Positions 35,093-44,200 of a DNA stretch of 60,589 bases are shown one piece after another. Position 1 is the first letter of the stretch. Every line of letters starts with the position of its first letter. The position numbers and the translations under genes are program-made. The stretch covers positions 1 through 60,589 of the forward strand of contig JAEIOD010000030.1 of assembly GCA_016342415.1 (NCBI GenBank). The letters are read 5' to 3'. This DNA comes from Clostridiales bacterium (GTDB lineage Bacteria > Bacillota > Clostridia > Peptostreptococcales > Acidaminobacteraceae). A model generated the notes under the pieces. The model saw only the letters and a list, made by a program, of their open reading frames with translations. It was not told where the DNA came from and did no database searches.

Positions 35093-36439
35093 TTATCCAA
35101 GTCTTTTTTCAATCAGTTCAACCAATTCAGAAGCATAACCATCAAGAACACTTTGATCCTTACCTTCCAACATGACTCTTACCAAAGGTTCTGTACCAGA
35201 AGGTCTGATCAATACTCTACCTTGGCCTTCCATATAACCCTCAATTTCCTCTATACGTTTCACGATAACTTCATCATTCATATAACTGTTCTTCTTTTGA
35301 TTTGATACTTTTGCATTCATCAAGATTTGAGGATATACCGTCATTACAGACGCTAACTCAGATAAAGTTTGACCTGTTTTTTTCATCACATTTAAGAGTT
35401 GTATTGCAGTCAATAGACCATCACCCGTTGTATTATGTTCCAAGAAAATTACATGTCCTGATTGTTCTCCACCAAGTACGTACCCACTTTTTCTCATTTC
35501 TTCAAGTACATATCTATCCCCTACTTGAGTTTTTACAGTCCTCAGACCATTCTCTTTTAAAGCGATATCAAATCCTAAGTTACTCATCACTGTAGAAACA
35601 ATGGTCTGATCCTTTAATTGATGATTCTTGTTCATGTGGATACCGCAAATCGTCATAATCTTATCACCATCAACAATGATTCCATTTTCATCAACAGCAA
35701 TTAATCTATCTGCATCACCATCAAATGCCAGTCCAATATCAGCACCGACAATTTTAACCAACTCAGCCACTTGCTCAGGATGTGTTGATCCACAGTTCGC
35801 ATTGATGTTAAGGCCATTTGGTTCATTATGAATGGCTGTGATTTCAACACCTAACTTTTGAAGTGTTTTAACCGCAACATTTGATGCTGCTCCATTAGCT
35901 GCATCAACTGCTACCTTAAGACCTTTTAAATCGCCTTCAATCGTGTTCATTACAAATTTAGCATATAAGTCTTCTGCTTCATAATGATACTCACATCGAC
36001 CAATTTCATCACCTTCAGGTATATGATCTACTTTTAATTCCTCAAATATATATTTTTCTATTTCCAATTCAATTTCATCATTTAATTTAAATCCGTCAGC
36101 ATTAAAAAACTTAATTCCATTAAACTCTACAGGATTATGCGATGCTGATATAACAATCCCTGCATCTGCTTCCAGAGATTTCGTTAAATAAGATATTGCT
36201 GGTGTTGGAACAACCCCCACACAAAGAGCATCACAACCCGATGATAAAATACCAGCTACCAATGCATGTTCTAATAAATCTCCCGAGATTCTTGTATCTC
36301 TTCCAATAACAATTCTTGCTTTATCTTTTCCGCCAATTAAGACATGTGCGCCGTATTTACCTAATTTAAATGCCAGTTCTGGTGTTAACTCCGAATTAGC
36401 AATACCTCTAACACCATCTGTTCCAAATAATTTTCTCAT
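35093..36439 (-). CDS. glmM: Phosphoglucosamine mutase
   Basis: A 448-residue enzyme converting glucosamine 6-phosphate to glucosamine 1-phosphate, the step after GlmS. It begins MRKLFGTDGVRG. The phosphoserine loop is GIVISASHNPVEFNG, the metal-binding loop is AFDGDADR, the sugar-binding loop is GGEQSGH and the phosphate loop is IRPSGTEPLVR. All are intact. I start at the ATG after GGAGGAAATT. In many Firmicutes glmM follows cdaA-cdaR; here it lies about 10 kb from them and next to glmS. Confidence 0.96.
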   Translation of the reverse strand: MRKLFGTDGVRGIANSELTPELAFKLGKYGAHVLIGGKDKARIVIGRDTRISGDLLEHALVAGILSSGCDALCVGVVPTPAISYLTKSLEADAGIVISASHNPVEFNGIKFFNADGFKLNDEIELEIEKYIFEELKVDHIPEGDEIGRCEYHYEAEDLYAKFVMNTIEGDLKGLKVAVDAANGAASNVAVKTLQKLGVEITAIHNEPNGLNINANCGSTHPEQVAELVKIVGADIGLAFDGDADRLIAVDENGIIVDGDKIMTICGIHMNKNHQLKDQTIVSTVMSNLGFDIALKENGLRTVKTQVGDRYVLEEMRKSGYVLGGEQSGHVIFLEHNTTGDGLLTAIQLLNVMKKTGQTLSELASVMTVYPQILMNAKVSNQKKNSYMNDEVIVKRIEEIEGYMEGQGRVLIRPSGTEPLVRVMLEGKDQSVLDGYASELVELIEKRLG

Positions 36440-36606
36440 AATTTCCTCCATTAAATTCAACAATAATAGTTTATCATAATTCGTACATAATCTCTATTAC
36501 TATTCATATCATCTACACATTTAGCCGTAAATCGACCCCATATAGACAGAGTTAAAAATAACTATTATCTTCATCAATTTCTAATTATATTTTAATGTTC
36601 AGTACC

Positions 36607-36635
36607 TTGCATTAAACGCTACTGGATTATATACT
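36607..36635 (+). promoter_or_regulatory. Sigma-A promoter of the PadR-DUF1700 pair
   Basis: TTGCAT (36607-36612), 17 bp, TATACT (36630-36635). GTATAC (36647-36652) directly precedes the start codon and may be part of an operator. Confidence 0.75.
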
Positions 36636-36652
36636 GTATTCAGGAGGTATAC

Positions 36653-36976
36653 ATGAATACTCAATTTAAAAAAGGCATCTTGGATTTATGTGTTTTATCT
36701 ATATTAAATGAAGCAGATTGTTATGGTTATGACATCGTCAATAAGATCCTCGAATATATGAAAATATCAGAAGGCAGTATCTATCCTTTACTTCGAAGAT
36801 TAAAAAAAGATAATCTTGTGACATCTTATTTGAAAGAATCCATTGAAGGGCCACCTAGAAAATATTATAAATTGACTGTTGAAGGCATATCTGCATATCA
36901 CAATCTATTAAATGAGTGGGATAGTTTTCAAAACTCTATAAATCAACTTATAAAAAGCGATAGAAAGGAAGTGTAA
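36653..36976 (+). CDS. PadR-family regulator
   Basis: A 107-residue winged-helix repressor. The core matches the family: FKKGILDLCVLSILNEADCYGYDIVNK is abbreviated here as KGILDLCVLSIL and YGYDIVNK, then SEGSIYPLLRRLKKDNLV and PPRKYYKLTVEG. These residues include the two tyrosines that define the PadR pocket. It is followed at one base by a DUF1700 gene, a pairing known in Firmicutes, where the pair is generally autoregulated. The ATG follows CAGGAGGT. Confidence 0.92.
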   Translation: MNTQFKKGILDLCVLSILNEADCYGYDIVNKILEYMKISEGSIYPLLRRLKKDNLVTSYLKESIEGPPRKYYKLTVEGISAYHNLLNEWDSFQNSINQLIKSDRKEV

Positions 36977-36977
36977 T

Positions 36978-37547
36978 ATGAATAAAAAAGATTACATCCG
37001 TACTTTGGAAAAGCAATTGCAAGGTTTACCAGAAGATGAAATACAAGATATTCTCTTAGAAGTAGAAACTCACTTTGTAGGTGCTATCAAAAATAATCGT
37101 ACTGAAAAAGAAATCATCAAAGCACTTGGGTCGCCAACTCTTATGGCTAAAAGTATTATGTTGGAATATGATATCAATCAAAAAAATGATTTTGTATCTT
37201 TAAAAGATAATCTCAATATTGGATTAAGAATCCTAGCTGTAGGATTCAAAAACATTATTTTGTTGCCCCTTTTTATGAGTGTTGGTTTGATTGTTTTGTC
37301 ATTTTATTTAGTTATATTTGCTTTCTACCTGACAAGTGCAATGCTCGTTTTATCACCAATTATTAAATTGATTGCACCTGTTCTTATATCACATGATCCT
37401 TTACCGTTATATTCACTACCATTCATTGGTCTTTTCGGATTTATCCTTACAAAGAAACTCCATTCAAAATTAGGATTGGTTAGTAAAGCTCTCTACAAAT
37501 ACTTACTAAAATATATCAAAGTAGATATTAAAAGACTTTCATTTTAA
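36978..37547 (+). CDS. DUF1700 (HAAS) domain membrane protein
   Basis: A 189-residue membrane protein. The first 65 residues form the HAAS/DUF1700 domain (KDYIRTLEKQLQGLPEDEIQ, then DILLEVETHF), a helical domain often encoded beside PadR regulators. Three or four helices follow (about 94-118, 122-140 and 148-165). Its role is not settled, but the linkage to PadR suggests a cell-envelope sensor. RBS GAAAGGAAGTG overlaps the end of padR. Confidence 0.88.
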   Translation: MNKKDYIRTLEKQLQGLPEDEIQDILLEVETHFVGAIKNNRTEKEIIKALGSPTLMAKSIMLEYDINQKNDFVSLKDNLNIGLRILAVGFKNIILLPLFMSVGLIVLSFYLVIFAFYLTSAMLVLSPIIKLIAPVLISHDPLPLYSLPFIGLFGFILTKKLHSKLGLVSKALYKYLLKYIKVDIKRLSF

Positions 37548-37555
37548 CACTAAAA

Positions 37556-37584
37556 ATCCCCAATCAGAAATTCTGACTGGGGAT
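37556..37584 (-). terminator. Terminator of the vor operon
   Basis: ATCCCCAGTCAGAA and TTCTGATTGGGGAT pair fully on the minus strand (one G-U), followed by TTTTTA. It may also help stop the PadR transcript. Confidence 0.85.
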
Positions 37585-37591
37585 CAACTTT

Positions 37592-38134
37592 TTACTTAAC
37601 AGCAGCAGCGCCTTTTTCAAGAGCTTTCATATTGATGTCGATTAAGTGAGCTTTTCTCTCACCAAATACTTTCATAAATGCTTTGTGTAAAGACTCAACT
37701 TCTACTACATGAGTTAACTCGATATAAGCACCAAGCATAACCATGTTAGCAACTTTATCGTTACCAAGTTCAATTGCAATCTCATTAGCAGGAATATAAT
37801 AAGCAATAACATCATCTCTAGATGCTTTCTTCTCAATTAAAGAAGAGTTGATTAATAATTTTCCTTGTGGTGCCAAGTCCGCTTCGAACTTATCAAGTGA
37901 CGGTAAGTTCATAACAATTGCACATGTTGCATCATCAACAATAATTGGAGAACCAATCAAGGATTCAGAAACAATTACGTTACAGTTTGCAGTACCACCA
38001 CGCATCTCAGGACCATAAGATGGTAACCAAGATACTTGTTTGTCTTCTATCATTCCAGCATAAGTTAACATTTGACCCATAGACATTACGCCCTGTCCAC
38101 CAAAGCCAGCACAGATTACTTTCTCATTTAACAT
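37592..38134 (-). CDS. vorC: 2-oxoacid:ferredoxin oxidoreductase, gamma subunit
   Basis: A 180-residue gamma subunit. The signature GFGGQGVMSMGQMLTYAG and PSYGPEMRGGTANCNVIVS identify the family. It is the last gene of the vorD-vorB-vorA-vorC run, and starts 1 bp after the previous stop. With VorB and VorA it forms the TPP- and Fe-S-dependent enzyme that turns branched-chain 2-oxoacids, CoA and ferredoxin into acyl-CoA, CO2 and reduced ferredoxin. Confidence 0.93.
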   Translation of the reverse strand: MLNEKVICAGFGGQGVMSMGQMLTYAGMIEDKQVSWLPSYGPEMRGGTANCNVIVSESLIGSPIIVDDATCAIVMNLPSLDKFEADLAPQGKLLINSSLIEKKASRDDVIAYYIPANEIAIELGNDKVANMVMLGAYIELTHVVEVESLHKAFMKVFGERKAHLIDINMKALEKGAAAVK

Positions 38135-38135
38135 A

Positions 38136-38879
38136 TTAAGCCTCCTCTGGTTTTCTAAAGTTTCCTAATGGGTAATAAGGAATCATATTTTCTTCTAACC
38201 ATTTTAAAGATTCAACTGGTGCAATACCCCAGTTAGTTGGACATGTAGATAATACTTCAACTATTGAGAAACCTTCTCCTCTTAATTGACATTCAAAAGC
38301 AGCCTTGATTGCTTTTTTTGTTTTTCTAATTGCAGCAGGATTATGAACCGACACTCTTTCAACAAAAGCAGCACCATCAATCGTTGCCAACATTTCTGAA
38401 ACTCTTAATGGCATACCAGCTTGTGCAGCAGTACGACCATCTTGACAAGTTGTTGCCTTTTGTCCAATCAAAGTCGTTGGAGCCATTTGTCCACCAGTCA
38501 TACCGTAGATTGCATTGTTAACAAAGATTGTAGTAATCTTTTCAGCTCTATGAGCAACATGAACAATTTCAGCAGTACCGATAGAAGCTAAGTCACCATC
38601 ACCTTGGTAGGTAAATACAACTTTATCAGTTAAAGCTCTTTTAATACCAGTAGCAACCGCAGGTGCTCTACCGTGAGAAGCTTCATGCATATCAACATTG
38701 AAGTAATCATAAGCAAGTACAGAACATCCAACTGGTGCAACACCAATAGCATCACCTAATACATCTAATTCTTCAAGCACTTCAGCAACTAATCTATGAA
38801 TTATACCGTGTGTACAACCCGGACAATAATGTGTTTCTTTATCTGTTAAACCTTTAGTTTTTTCAAATACGATAGCCAT
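38136..38879 (-). CDS. vorA: 2-oxoacid:ferredoxin oxidoreductase, TPP-binding beta subunit
   Basis: A 247-residue catalytic subunit. CPGCTHGIIHRL opens the domain; TYQGDGDLASIGTAEIVH is the TPP/Mg motif (GDGD...), and IFVNNAIYGMTGGQMAPTT completes the site. A single-base overlap (TAATG) couples it to vorB. The gene naming follows vor-type operons; a Kor (2-oxoglutarate) or Ior assignment cannot be excluded from this subunit alone. Confidence 0.93.
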   Translation of the reverse strand: MAIVFEKTKGLTDKETHYCPGCTHGIIHRLVAEVLEELDVLGDAIGVAPVGCSVLAYDYFNVDMHEASHGRAPAVATGIKRALTDKVVFTYQGDGDLASIGTAEIVHVAHRAEKITTIFVNNAIYGMTGGQMAPTTLIGQKATTCQDGRTAAQAGMPLRVSEMLATIDGAAFVERVSVHNPAAIRKTKKAIKAAFECQLRGEGFSIVEVLSTCPTNWGIAPVESLKWLEENMIPYYPLGNFRKPEEA

Positions 38880-39943
38880 TACTTAAGCCCTCCTATCATG
38901 TCTTTAACTTTTCCAATGATTGCGTCTGGCGATGGAATCATACCACCCGATCTACCATAGAAGTCAGTTGGTACTTTACCGTTAAGTGCTAATCTAACAT
39001 CTTCAATCATTTGTCCTTCAGACATTTCAACAGTTAAAACTGATTTTACAGTCTCAGGCATTTCTTGGAAAGCTTTATCAGGGAAAGGCCATAATGTTTG
39101 TGGTCTTATTAAACCAACATTAATACCTTCTTCTTTTAATTTGTCAATTGCATTTTTTGCAATTCTTGAAGTTGTACCATAAGCAGCGATTACGATTTCA
39201 GCATTTTCCATGTTGTATTCTTCATGTCTAACTTCATCTTTTTTCATAGCTGCATATTTGGCTTGTAATTTCTTGTTATGATCTTCAAGACCTTGAGGAT
39301 CCAAGAATAATGAGTTGATAATATGTGGCTTTCTAGTACCTTTAGTACCAGTAGTAGCCCAACCATCTTTAGATGGCAACTCTCTCCTCTTAGGTGTATT
39401 AAATTCAATTGGCTCCATCATTTGACCAATCATACCATCACCAACTACTAATACAGGATTTCTGTAATAATCAGCAATATCAAATGCTTCTTGAACCATG
39501 TCTACCATCTCTTGTAGATTAGCTGGTGCTAAAACTAAACACTTGTAGTCACCATTTCCACCACCACGAGTTGATTGGAAGTAATCTGATTGAGCAGGTT
39601 GAATACCACCTAAACCAGGTCCACCACGTACGATATTAACAAGAACACATGGTAACTCTGCACCAGCGATATAAGTAATTCCTTCTTGTTTTAATGCCAT
39701 TCCTGGAGATGATGAAGAAGTCATTACTCTAACGCCACATCCAGCAGCACCATATACCATATTTATTGCAGCCACTTCAGATTCAGCTTGTACAAATGCT
39801 CCACCTGTTTTAGGCATTTCTTTTGACATATATTCTGGTAATTCATTTTGAGGTGTAATTGGATATCCGAAGAAATATTTACATCCAGCTTGAATCGCCG
39901 CTGCACCAATTGCTTCGTTTCCTTTCATTAAAACCTTTGCCAT
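38879..39943 (-). CDS. vorB: 2-oxoacid:ferredoxin oxidoreductase, alpha subunit (VorB type)
   Basis: A 354-residue subunit combining the pyrimidine-binding domain (GCKYFFGYPITPQNELPEYM region) with the C-terminal transketolase-like domain (VGLIRPQTLWPFPDKAF). The SSSSPGMALKQEGITYIAGA and RGGPGLGGIQPAQSDYFQST stretches match subunits annotated as 3-methyl-2-oxobutanoate dehydrogenase subunit VorB. Context with ptb and buk supports a role in branched-chain acid fermentation. Confidence 0.92.
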   Translation of the reverse strand: MAKVLMKGNEAIGAAAIQAGCKYFFGYPITPQNELPEYMSKEMPKTGGAFVQAESEVAAINMVYGAAGCGVRVMTSSSSPGMALKQEGITYIAGAELPCVLVNIVRGGPGLGGIQPAQSDYFQSTRGGGNGDYKCLVLAPANLQEMVDMVQEAFDIADYYRNPVLVVGDGMIGQMMEPIEFNTPKRRELPSKDGWATTGTKGTRKPHIINSLFLDPQGLEDHNKKLQAKYAAMKKDEVRHEEYNMENAEIVIAAYGTTSRIAKNAIDKLKEEGINVGLIRPQTLWPFPDKAFQEMPETVKSVLTVEMSEGQMIEDVRLALNGKVPTDFYGRSGGMIPSPDAIIGKVKDMIGGLK

Positions 39944-39955
39944 TGTAATTCCTCC

Positions 39956-40162
39956 CTATTTTTCTACTGTTATAACACAATCAGGACATATTAGCGCACA
40001 GTTAGTACATCCAATACATTTATCCATTTCCAATACTGTTGCTGGGTGGTAACCTTTTGCATTGATGCGATCAGTTGCCATGCTAATAATTTTTACTGGA
40101 CATGCTGATGTACATAATTGACATCCTTTACATATATTTTCGTTAAACGTTACTTTAGCCAC
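39956..40162 (-). CDS. vorD: Ferredoxin subunit of the 2-oxoacid oxidoreductase (delta)
   Basis: A 68-residue 2x[4Fe-4S] protein with CKGCQLCTSACP and CIGCTNCALICP; the second motif is followed by a third cysteine that completes the cluster (PDCVI). The start codon is GTG, eight bases after GAGGAGGG. As the delta subunit it receives electrons from the TPP centre and passes them to soluble ferredoxin. Confidence 0.92.
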   Translation of the reverse strand: MAKVTFNENICKGCQLCTSACPVKIISMATDRINAKGYHPATVLEMDKCIGCTNCALICPDCVITVEK

Positions 40163-40209
40163 TACACAACCCTCCTCAGATTCCTTTGTTCATTATTTAA
40201 GATTTCGGA

Positions 40210-40884
40210 TTACATCCATTCTTCTCTCATATACATTTTAATTGGCATAATTTCACCATCATATTCCGATGGTACAGTTTGGGCAACCTTTTCAATAGCA
40301 CTAATGTATTTGATCGGAATGTTTGTTGTATCCGAAACACTTTTAACCAGTTCTTGTCCTTTTTTTACATCTTCCAATGTTGTTTCTCTTAAAAGATGTG
40401 TGTTGTTAATCAATCCAGTAATTTTAAGACCAGTTTGATTTTCTATTTCCTCAATATGCTTAATGACACCTTCTTTAGTTGATGTATCCTGACGATAAGC
40501 ATTTACAACTAAAAACATATCATAACCTTTAAAAGCAATAATTTGTTTGAACGTTGCCAGTACTCTAGTACCAGTTGAATCACCACCAACATCAAGAATC
40601 GTATGACAAGTATCATCTTGTAATGGACCGAATACTCCTGCAGATACTGCCGGTAAATCCAAGTTAGCATTATGACCATATTGGCTACTGATAACTTTTA
40701 TACCCGCATCTTCCATTTGTTTTGCTTTTTCTCTTGATCTGAAATAAACATTTACAACATCTAAATCTGCTAGTGCTACATTATCTTCTATTTCACTTAG
40801 TTGCATGGCATAATTCACTGCAAACTCAGTCTTACCGCTGCCGTAATGGCCCACTATAATACGTATTCTTTTATCATTAAACAT
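40210..40884 (-). CDS. P-loop ATPase in the vor-ptb-buk operon, function unknown
   Basis: A 224-residue nucleotide-binding protein. The Walker A is IIVGHYGSGKTEFAVNYA (GHYGSGKT), a DLDVVNVYFRSRE stretch follows as in SIMIBI-class proteins, and TILDVGGDSTGTR is a Walker B-like segment. NAYRQD and GLINNTHL match the NKxD-like position of that class. It has the look of ArsA/MinD-type small ATPases but no dimerisation or Fe-S motif is clear. It is encoded between buk and vorD in an operon otherwise made of one pathway. A role in maturation or cofactor insertion for the oxidoreductase is inferred only from position. Confidence 0.72.
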   Translation of the reverse strand: MFNDKRIRIIVGHYGSGKTEFAVNYAMQLSEIEDNVALADLDVVNVYFRSREKAKQMEDAGIKVISSQYGHNANLDLPAVSAGVFGPLQDDTCHTILDVGGDSTGTRVLATFKQIIAFKGYDMFLVVNAYRQDTSTKEGVIKHIEEIENQTGLKITGLINNTHLLRETTLEDVKKGQELVKSVSDTTNIPIKYISAIEKVAQTVPSEYDGEIMPIKMYMREEWM

Positions 40885-40902
40885 ATGATCACCATTTTCT
40901 GT

Positions 40903-41973
40903 CTAGTATCTTTTAGCTTCTTCCTTACCTTGTAAAACTCTTAAACCACCTTCAGCTAAAGCTTTCATTTCATCTTCTCCAGCATAAACATATACTTTAG
41001 AGATAAACTCTACTGATTCTTTGATCCAACTTACAAGTTCTTTACCATATGCAAGTCCACCGGTTAAGATGATACCGTCTACTTTACCGTTTAAAACAGC
41101 TGCACATGATCCAATATATTTAGCAACCTGATAAGCCATAGCTTTGAAAACCAATTCTGCATTTTTGTCACCTTCGTTGATCATTTTAATAACATCACGA
41201 CCATCATTGGTGCCGAGATAAGCATTTAATCCACCACTACCTTTAATCATTTTCTTGATTTCAGCATGAGTATACTTACCTGAGAAACACATTTTAGCTA
41301 AATCTCCCGATGGCACGCCACCAGATCTTTCAGGTGAGAACGGACCGTCACCATCAAGTGCATTATTAACTTCTACTACTCTACCAGCTTTATGAGCACC
41401 AACTGAAATACCGCCACCTAAGTGAGCCACTATTAAATTTAAATCGGAGTAGTCTTTCCCTAAATCATCTGCTAATCTTCTTGCGACAGCTTTTTGATTT
41501 AAAGCATGGAAAATACTTTTCCTTTCAAGTTCTGGCATACCTGAAATTCTAGCAACATCTTCAAGTTCATCCACAACAACCGGATCTACAATATAAGAAG
41601 GAATGTTTAATTTTGAAGCGATCTCATAAGCTAAAACACCACCTAAGTTAGAGGCATGTTCACCTAAAACTCCAACTTTTAAATCCTCTAAAAGCTTTTC
41701 ATCAACTAGATAAGTACCGCCTTCAATCGGCTTTAGTAAACCACCTCTACCAACAACTGCACTTAATTTAGATAAATTGATATTACTTTCATCCAAGGCA
41801 TCTAAAATAACTTTTTTTCTAAAGTCATATTGATCAAATATTGTTTCATACTTATTGATCTCTTCAGTTGAATGACGTAGTGTTGTTTCAAACACTTCTT
41901 GGTCATTATCATATACGGCAATTTTTGTTGATGTAGAACCTGGATTAATAGCCAATACTCTTAATTCTGTCAT
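40903..41973 (-). CDS. buk: Butyrate kinase
   Basis: A 356-residue acyl kinase (ASKHA fold). It opens with VLAINPGSTSTKIAVYDND, contains VGRGGLLKPIEGGTY, AHLGGGISVGAH and SGGVPSGDLAKM, and TGGLAYGKELV near the end. All are signatures of butyrate/branched-chain fatty acid kinases. It would phosphorylate ADP from acyl phosphate made by Ptb, giving ATP and butyrate or isobutyrate/isovalerate. Second of two buk genes here, 11 bp after ptb. ATG follows AAGGGGGAAG. Confidence 0.95.
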   Translation of the reverse strand: MTELRVLAINPGSTSTKIAVYDNDQEVFETTLRHSTEEINKYETIFDQYDFRKKVILDALDESNINLSKLSAVVGRGGLLKPIEGGTYLVDEKLLEDLKVGVLGEHASNLGGVLAYEIASKLNIPSYIVDPVVVDELEDVARISGMPELERKSIFHALNQKAVARRLADDLGKDYSDLNLIVAHLGGGISVGAHKAGRVVEVNNALDGDGPFSPERSGGVPSGDLAKMCFSGKYTHAEIKKMIKGSGGLNAYLGTNDGRDVIKMINEGDKNAELVFKAMAYQVAKYIGSCAAVLNGKVDGIILTGGLAYGKELVSWIKESVEFISKVYVYAGEDEMKALAEGGLRVLQGKEEAKRY

Positions 41974-41983
41974 AACTTCCCCC

Positions 41984-42889
41984 TTACATCTTTGCTGCCA
42001 TTAAAACACCTAATGCGATAGAATTTAATTTTGATTCTTCACTATCCGCTCTAGAAGTTAAAATGATTGGTGCCTTCGCCCCTACAATAACACCAGCACT
42101 CTTAGCATTAGCTAAGAAACCTAATGTTTTATATAATATATTACCCGATTCGATATTTGGACACATTAGAATATCTGCTTTACCAGCAACCGGATGATCA
42201 ATTCCCTTTAATTTAGCCGCTTCTTCAGAAACAGCATTATCAAGTGCAAATGGTCCGCCAACGATACAACCCGTTAACTCTCCATTCTCATTCATTTTTA
42301 CCAGTTCGCCAGCATCTACTGTTGCAGGCATTTTTGGATTTACTTTTTCCTTTGCACAAATCACACCAACTTTAGGTAAGTCAATATCTAAACCACGAGC
42401 AACTTGTAAACTATTTTCAATGATTTGCTTCTTCTGCTGCAAATCAGGCGCTATATTCATTGCAGCATCTGTTACTAAAAGTAGTCTTGGATAGTTCATC
42501 ACATCAAACAATGCTACATGTGATAATACACTACCTGTTCTTAAACCAACCTCTTTATTCAATACTGCTTTAAGAATGATACCTGTGTCTACAAGACCTT
42601 TCATAACCATGTGCGCTTTACCTGATGAAACAAGTTCTACAGCTTTTAACGATGCTTCTGCTAAATCTTCAATATGAATCAACTCATATCCAGATAAATC
42701 AATGTTTTCCTCTTTGGCAATCGATTCAATCTTAGCTTGATCTCCTACAAGAATTGCTTTTACGATACCATTTTGTTTTGCGTTGTCTACAGCTTTCAGA
42801 ACATCCCTGTCTTGAGCACAGGCTACTGATACAATCTTTGGTCCTCTTTCTTTAGCAATCTTTAGTACTTCTTCAAAACTTTTAATCAT
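41984..42889 (-). CDS. ptb: Phosphate butyryltransferase
   Basis: A 301-residue phosphotransacylase. HMVMKGLVDTGIILKAVL, GSVLSHVALFD and the C-terminal ADILMCPNIESGNILYKTL region identify it. It swaps CoA for phosphate on butyryl or branched acyl-CoA, feeding Buk. First gene of the operon after the sigma-54 promoter. The ATG follows GAGGTGGAG. Confidence 0.94.
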   Translation of the reverse strand: MIKSFEEVLKIAKERGPKIVSVACAQDRDVLKAVDNAKQNGIVKAILVGDQAKIESIAKEENIDLSGYELIHIEDLAEASLKAVELVSSGKAHMVMKGLVDTGIILKAVLNKEVGLRTGSVLSHVALFDVMNYPRLLLVTDAAMNIAPDLQQKKQIIENSLQVARGLDIDLPKVGVICAKEKVNPKMPATVDAGELVKMNENGELTGCIVGGPFALDNAVSEEAAKLKGIDHPVAGKADILMCPNIESGNILYKTLGFLANAKSAGVIVGAKAPIILTSRADSEESKLNSIALGVLMAAKM

Positions 42890-42933
42890 AACTCCACCTC
42901 ATTAATTGTTATTTTTCCCTATCTTATACTAAA

Positions 42934-42948
42934 GCAAGTATGATGCCA
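42934..42948 (-). promoter_or_regulatory. Sigma-54 promoter of ptb-buk-vor
   Basis: On the minus strand TGGCATCATACTTGC, flanked by T on both sides, matches the -24/-12 consensus TGGCAC-N5-TTGC with exact GG-N10-GC spacing. The transcription start would be near 42922, 33 bases before the ptb start. The sigma-54 activator gene is encoded 1.3 kb upstream. Confidence 0.85.
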
Positions 42949-43061
42949 ACATATTATTTGTTTTTCTGTAAACTTTGTTAAGTCTGAACATCCTCGTAAG
43001 ACAACGTTTTCCCACTATTATATTTCAAACTCAATTTTAATATGGAATTATTGCGCAAAAA

Positions 43062-43087
43062 ATAGCATGCAAATTTTTGCACGCTAT
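43062..43087 (-). terminator. Terminator after the second butyrate kinase gene
   Basis: On the minus strand ATAGCGTGCAAA and TTTGCATGCTAT pair (one G-U) with a 2-nt loop, followed by TTTTTG. The G-U pairs only on the minus strand. Confidence 0.88.
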
Positions 43088-43111
43088 CTCATATTTGCAA
43101 TTTCTTGCACA

Positions 43112-44191
43112 CTATTTGACTTCATCTTCATAGATTTTGACTTTTTCACCCGCTTCGATTCTCATAACACCTTCATTTAAAGCTGTCATTTCATCTTCAC
43201 CTGGTTTAATAATCACTTCAGAAATAAAACCAACACTTTCTTTAATTCTAGAAGTAATATAGTCTGCATAAGCAACACCACCAGTTAATACAATTGCATC
43301 AACTTGACCTTTTAATACAGTCGCCATGGCACCAATTTCTTTTGATATCTGATAAGCCATTGCATCTAATACTAAAGAAGCTTTCTCATCACCTGATTCA
43401 ACCATCTTAAGCGCTTCTCTGACATCATTGGTTCCTAGATAAGCAACCATACCACCTTTACCTCTTAAATGAGGTTTTAACTCTTTCATGCTGGCATACT
43501 TACCAGAGAAACATAATTTAGCCAAATCGCCAGAAGGCAAACCACCTGTTCTCTCAGGAGAAAACGGTCCCATTTCATTGGCATTGTTTGCGTCTATCAT
43601 CTTTCCTTTTCTAAGAGGGACAACTGAAATACCACCACCTAAGTGAGCAATGACCATATTTAATTCTTCCACAGTTGTTTCTTTTTCCTTAGCAACTCTA
43701 TGAGCAATGGCTTTTACATTTAATGCATGTAAAAGTGATTTTCTTTTGATCTCAGGCATACCAGAAATTCTGGCAATCTCTTCAAACTCGTCCACTGCAA
43801 CAGGATCTACAATATAAGATTCAACACCACTTTCCTCTGCAATAGCTCTGGCAATCAGCCCACCTAAATTTGAAGCATGTTCACCTTGTATACCAATTTT
43901 TAAATCTTCAGCTAAAGCGTCTGTCACTTTATAAGTACCACTCGGCATTGGCTTTAACAAACCGCCTCGACCAACTACTGCTTTTAACTGATCCAATTGG
44001 TATCCTTCTTCTTGGAACCACTTAACAATAATATCCTTACGATATTCAAATTGATCTGTAATCTTATCAAAGGTATCTAATTCCTCAGTTGAATGTGATA
44101 AGTCTTTTTGCAACTTGTTTTCAGTTCCCTCAAATACGGCTACTTTTGTTGATGTCGATCCCGGATTGATGGCTAAAATGTATGATCTCAT
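43112..44191 (-). CDS. buk: Butyrate kinase, second copy
   Basis: A 359-residue paralogue of the downstream buk. It has INPGSTSTKVAVFEGT, VGRGGLLKPMPSGTY, AHLGGGISVVPLRKG and TGGLPSGDLAKL. It follows the activator gene at 9 bp, behind AAGGAGG, and is closed by its own terminator, so it is transcribed with the regulator rather than with ptb. The two kinases may differ in substrate or in control. Catalytic residues appear intact. Confidence 0.93.
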   Translation of the reverse strand: MRSYILAINPGSTSTKVAVFEGTENKLQKDLSHSTEELDTFDKITDQFEYRKDIIVKWFQEEGYQLDQLKAVVGRGGLLKPMPSGTYKVTDALAEDLKIGIQGEHASNLGGLIARAIAEESGVESYIVDPVAVDEFEEIARISGMPEIKRKSLLHALNVKAIAHRVAKEKETTVEELNMVIAHLGGGISVVPLRKGKMIDANNANEMGPFSPERTGGLPSGDLAKLCFSGKYASMKELKPHLRGKGGMVAYLGTNDVREALKMVESGDEKASLVLDAMAYQISKEIGAMATVLKGQVDAIVLTGGVAYADYITSRIKESVGFISEVIIKPGEDEMTALNEGVMRIEAGEKVKIYEDEVK

Positions 44192-44200
44192 AAATCCTCC

